From Maribacter forsetii DSM 18668 (GTDB lineage: Bacteria; Bacteroidota; Bacteroidia; Flavobacteriales; Flavobacteriaceae), in assembly GCF_000744105.1 (NCBI RefSeq), contig NZ_JQLH01000001.1, forward strand, positions 744,001 to 808,000: a stretch of DNA of 64,000 nucleotides, in the 5' to 3' direction. Positions 60,960-64,000 of the stretch are shown piece by piece. The position numbers were made by a program, and so were the translations under genes. Below the pieces are notes generated by a model. That model saw only the letters and a list, made by a program, of their open reading frames with translations. It made no database searches and was not told where the DNA came from. How positions within the stretch are numbered: position 1 is the stretch's first letter; each line of letters starts with the position of its first letter.

Positions 60960-63590
60960 ATGAATAAATGTTTATCCCTAAGTATCTTATTTCTACTATT
61001 TCTAACGACAGTAGTAGCTCAAAAAGATGTTGCAAAGGTACAAAGGGAATATATTACCAAGCAACTTACGTTAGGAGAAGAAATTACAATTGACGGAGAA
61101 TTGTCTGATAAGGCTTGGGATACTGTATCTTGGGATGGGGATTTTACTGTTTTTGATCCTAATAATGGAGAAAAACCAAGTCAATCCACAAAATTTAAGA
61201 TTACCTACGATGCCAAATTTCTTTATGTAGGTATTCGATGTTATGATAGTATTCCTTCTAAAATAGAAAAAAGACTTGCAAGGCGCGATAATTTTTCTGG
61301 TGATTGGATAGAGATTAATATAGATAGTTATAACGATAAAAGAACCGGTTTCTCTTTCAATATTTCTGCCGCAGGCGTAAAGGGGGATGAGTTTATATCT
61401 CAAAATGGAGATTTTTGGGATGCTAGCTGGAATCCAATTTGGTATACTGCTTCTCAAATTGATGCGGAAGGATGGACTGCGGAGATGAAAATACCTTTCA
61501 GTCAATTAAAATTTGGAGAACAAAAAGAACAGATTTGGGGTTTACAATTGAACAGAAGATTTTTTAGGGCAGAGGAACGTTCTCTTTGGCAACCTGTTTC
61601 GTTAGATGCCCCGGGCTGGGTAAGTGAGTTTGGTGTACTTAGGGGACTTATTGATATTCAACCACAAAAACAATTAGAAATTCAACCTTTTTTGGTAAAT
61701 CAATATGATTCATACCCTTCGCAAGATGGTAATCCATTTCGTGATGGTAATGATTATAGGTTAAATGCTGGGTTAGATGCTAAAATTGGTTTGACAAATG
61801 ATTTGACCTTAGACTTGACCGTAAATCCGGATTTTGGTCAAGTAGATGCTGATCCGGGAGCTATTGCTTTAGACGGATTTCAAATCTTTTTTGAAGAGCG
61901 ACGACCTTTTTTTATCGAGAACAAGAATATTTTCGATTATGAGTTTGCCGATGGTAATGACAATATTTTTTATAGTAGAAGAATAGGAAGAAGTCCGCAA
62001 GGTTTTGCAACGACAACACCAGATGAATTCATTGATCAGCCAACCAATAGTACAATTTTGGGTGCTGCTAAGTTCTCTGGTAAAACCAAAAACGGGTGGT
62101 CTTTGGGTCTTTTAGAAAGTGTTACCGGTAAAATGTATGCAGACATTGAAGATGTTGTAGGTAACAAACGATCAGAACTTGTAGAACCACTAACTAATTA
62201 TCTGGTAGGTAGGGTGCAAAAAGATTTTAATGAACGTAATTCTTTTATTGGTGGAATTTTTACTGCTACGAATAGAAATTTACCAGATAATCTAGATTTT
62301 TTAAGAAGTGGTGCATACACCGGCGGTTTTGATTTTAAACACAATTGGAAGGATAGAAATTATTATGTGGAAGGCAACATTGTTGGTAGTCATGTTACAG
62401 GAAGTGAAGATGCAATTGCAAGAACGCAAACTAGTATAACGCACCTTTTTCAAAGAGTTGATGCAGACCATGTTTCTGTAGATATTAATAGAACCTCGCT
62501 TACAGGTACTGGTGGTAAAATAGAGATAGGTAAAGCAGGTGGCGGTAATTGGAGATATGACGGTGGCGTCATTTGGCGATCACCCGAATTGGAACTTAAT
62601 GACATTGGATTTCTAAGACAAGCAGATGAAATAAAACAAACTGCATCTGTAAGTAGATTGTTTATTAAACCCACTAATTTCTATAGAAGGGCAAATATGG
62701 AATTAAGTCAGTATTCAACCTACGATTTTGAGGGTAATTATAATAGAATTCAATATCAGTTTGAGGGATTTATAAATTATAAAAATAATTGGTGGACAGA
62801 AGTTGGGGCAGCGCATAAACCCCGTATATTTTCTAATACCGTATTACGTGGCGGACCACGTTGGCGTTGGTCAGATGAAAATTTTGCATATCTATTTTTC
62901 GGTTCTGATAGTAGAAAGAAACTAAGTTTTACCTTGGGTTATGTAAATAGTCAGGCAGCCGAAAAAAACTTTTCGTTAGCGCGTTATGTGTTTAGATTAT
63001 ACTACCAACCTTTTGATGCTTTTAACCTGTCTATCTCTTCTGAATTTGAAGAGAACCCTAATAAAACGCAATATGTTACCGAAACCAATTTTAATGGAGA
63101 TGCTAGATATATTACCGGTAATATTGATCAAAAAACGTTTAGTACTTCCATCCGTTTTAATTATAGTATAAATCCTAATCTATCTATTCAGTATTATGGC
63201 GAGCCATTTATTTCTAGAGGAACGTATACTAATTTTAATTACGTGAATAATCCTATTGCGGAAAGCCTCAATGAGCGAGTAACTTTATTCTCTGAAAATC
63301 AAATTTCGCAATCTAATAACACTGATAACTATTTGATTGATGAGGATTTTGACGGAATTACAGATTATCGGATTGAAAATCCAGATTTTTCATATGTCCA
63401 GTTTCGATCGAATTTAGTATTAAGATGGGAATATGTGCCTGGGTCGGAAATCTTTTTGGTCTGGTCACAAGGAGTTGTAGGGGCAGGGAATCCTGGTGAA
63501 ACTTTGGGCAGGAATTTAGATCGTCAAATACTAGGGCAGAAAAAAGATAATACCATTTTGTTAAAGGCAACGTATAGATTTATACTCTAA
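60960..63590 (+). CDS. DUF5916 protein with CBM9-like domain, outer-membrane barrel
   Basis: This 876-residue exported protein has a signal peptide (MNKCLSLSILFLLFLTTVVAQ). An N-terminal carbohydrate-binding family 9-like domain covers about residues 35-230, with ITIDGELSDKAWD and GWTAEMKIPFSQLKFG. The rest is DUF5916, with the diagnostic TVNPDFGQVDADP and FFEERRPFFIENKNIF, and a beta-barrel-like end that finishes in Leu. Proteins of this kind sit in the outer membrane of Bacteroidota, but their function is unknown. A role in binding or degrading a polysaccharide is often supposed from the CBM9-like domain. Confidence 0.85.
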   Translation: MNKCLSLSILFLLFLTTVVAQKDVAKVQREYITKQLTLGEEITIDGELSDKAWDTVSWDGDFTVFDPNNGEKPSQSTKFKITYDAKFLYVGIRCYDSIPSKIEKRLARRDNFSGDWIEINIDSYNDKRTGFSFNISAAGVKGDEFISQNGDFWDASWNPIWYTASQIDAEGWTAEMKIPFSQLKFGEQKEQIWGLQLNRRFFRAEERSLWQPVSLDAPGWVSEFGVLRGLIDIQPQKQLEIQPFLVNQYDSYPSQDGNPFRDGNDYRLNAGLDAKIGLTNDLTLDLTVNPDFGQVDADPGAIALDGFQIFFEERRPFFIENKNIFDYEFADGNDNIFYSRRIGRSPQGFATTTPDEFIDQPTNSTILGAAKFSGKTKNGWSLGLLESVTGKMYADIEDVVGNKRSELVEPLTNYLVGRVQKDFNERNSFIGGIFTATNRNLPDNLDFLRSGAYTGGFDFKHNWKDRNYYVEGNIVGSHVTGSEDAIARTQTSITHLFQRVDADHVSVDINRTSLTGTGGKIEIGKAGGGNWRYDGGVIWRSPELELNDIGFLRQADEIKQTASVSRLFIKPTNFYRRANMELSQYSTYDFEGNYNRIQYQFEGFINYKNNWWTEVGAAHKPRIFSNTVLRGGPRWRWSDENFAYLFFGSDSRKKLSFTLGYVNSQAAEKNFSLARYVFRLYYQPFDAFNLSISSEFEENPNKTQYVTETNFNGDARYITGNIDQKTFSTSIRFNYSINPNLSIQYYGEPFISRGTYTNFNYVNNPIAESLNERVTLFSENQISQSNNTDNYLIDEDFDGITDYRIENPDFSYVQFRSNLVLRWEYVPGSEIFLVWSQGVVGAGNPGETLGRNLDRQILGQKKDNTILLKATYRFIL

Positions 63591-63683
63591 GTCCCCGTCT
63601 CTGTTAGATAGCTGTTTGTTCAGATATGAAATAATAAGTTGATTTTTTCGTTTTTAAGCTTGTACAACCAAAAAACTAAAAAG

Positions 63684-64000
63684 ATGTATAAGCATATTTT
63701 ACTAATTGCAGGAGTAGTATTAACACTTGTATCTTGTAGTTCTGACAAAGATGAGACCCAAAATGAAGCAGAACTCAATAGTGCGGCTATTATAGGTACT
63801 TGGGATGCTACAGAACTTGAAATTGACAATGAAACGGCAAGTGACGATGTTAAATTTCGAAAACAGATTCTAGATTTTCTTACAGAAGAAAATTGCTTCA
63901 TTATTACTTTGCAGTTTAATGAAGACTTAACGGCTAGCGCTTCTAATTCCGTAAATTATATTGAAGTTAACGCAACTGCTACGGGCTTAGATATTCCTTG
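63684..64000 (+). CDS. Lipocalin-like lipoprotein, 3'-truncated
   Basis: The frame begins at ATG 63684 and is open to the window edge, so only the first 105 codons are seen. The N-terminus MYKHILLIAGVVLTLVSC is a lipoprotein signal (Cys18), followed by SSDKDETQNEAELNS and a lipocalin-like IIGTWDATELEI strand. Such small lipoproteins are common in Flavobacteriaceae. A minus-strand frame over the same region (63620-63901) is a shadow, since the plus frame has the signal and fold. Confidence 0.75.
   Translation, partial: MYKHILLIAGVVLTLVSCSSDKDETQNEAELNSAAIIGTWDATELEIDNETASDDVKFRKQILDFLTEENCFIITLQFNEDLTASASNSVNYIEVNATATGLDIP

Noticed and set aside
63620..63901. Minus-strand frame of 93 codons near the window end
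   Set aside because: It is antisense to the lipoprotein frame, which has a signal peptide and normal composition.
1..64000. CRISPR arrays, insertion sequences, phage genes, rRNA operons
   Set aside because: I looked for regularly spaced repeats, transposase or integrase motifs and rRNA sequence and saw none.

Overview
The window looks like chromosomal DNA of a marine member of the Flavobacteriaceae (Bacteroidota). The support is low GC, promoters of the TAnnTTTG (-7) / TTG (-33) type, SusD-free but laminarinase-type GH16 content, M56/BlaI pairs, TamA/TamB, a PorT-like barrel, DUF5916, DUF4407, an S2 protein with a helix-hairpin-helix tail, and Bacteroidota-style ExbB/ExbD genes. The genus cannot be fixed from sequence alone. 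Most of the window is housekeeping and envelope genes; no phage, insertion sequence or CRISPR array is visible.

Layout. 1-5 kb: 5'-truncated membrane MutS-like ATPase, a plug-like surface protein and a DUF457/YdjM-type membrane hydrolase. 5-12.5 kb: tamB-tamA operon (minus), preceded by a possible 37-aa membrane peptide. 12.6-13 kb: an isolated small transcription unit with four TCTAC repeats, a promoter, a 42-codon ORF and a terminator. 13-17.7 kb: DUF4407 protein, then a blaI-M56 pair whose operators overlie its promoter. 17.7-22.4 kb: GldL-like membrane protein, PhnA, MORN lipoprotein, YHYH lipoprotein, M20 dipeptidase. 22.5-24.7 kb: tRNA-Leu with a duplicated 3' end, hydrolase/OsmC fusion, DUF427 protein, Cys-rich protein. 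25-30.3 kb: a one-protein sensor-regulator (propeller, Y_Y_Y, TM, LuxR HTH) followed by a PKD-GH16 glucanase lipoprotein with an inserted module. 30.4-31 kb: two small membrane-protein ORFs. 31-38 kb: WaaA, DegT aminotransferase, GalE, amidohydrolase, small unknown, DUF5009 protein, outer-membrane barrel.

38-48 kb: sucA-sucB, aspartic protease and TatD genes (divergent), asparaginase, tRNA-Ser, exbB-TM-exbD-exbD, PorT-like barrel. 48-55.4 kb (minus): rpoN with a coupled PAP2-like membrane gene, asnS, an RND/MMPL exporter, pyrH-frr. 55.4-57.4 kb: M61-like lipoprotein peptidase. 57.5-60.7 kb (minus): rplM-rpsI and rpsB-tsf. 61-64 kb: DUF5916/CBM9-like outer-membrane protein and a lipoprotein cut by the window end.

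Most interesting are the TCTAC-repeat small-gene unit at 12.64-12.96 kb, the permuted module inserted in the GH16 domain, the two small membrane ORFs at 30.4-30.9 kb, the repeated tRNA-Leu 3' end, and the BlaI operator/promoter arrangement. All functional statements are from sequence reading and family knowledge; no searches were run.
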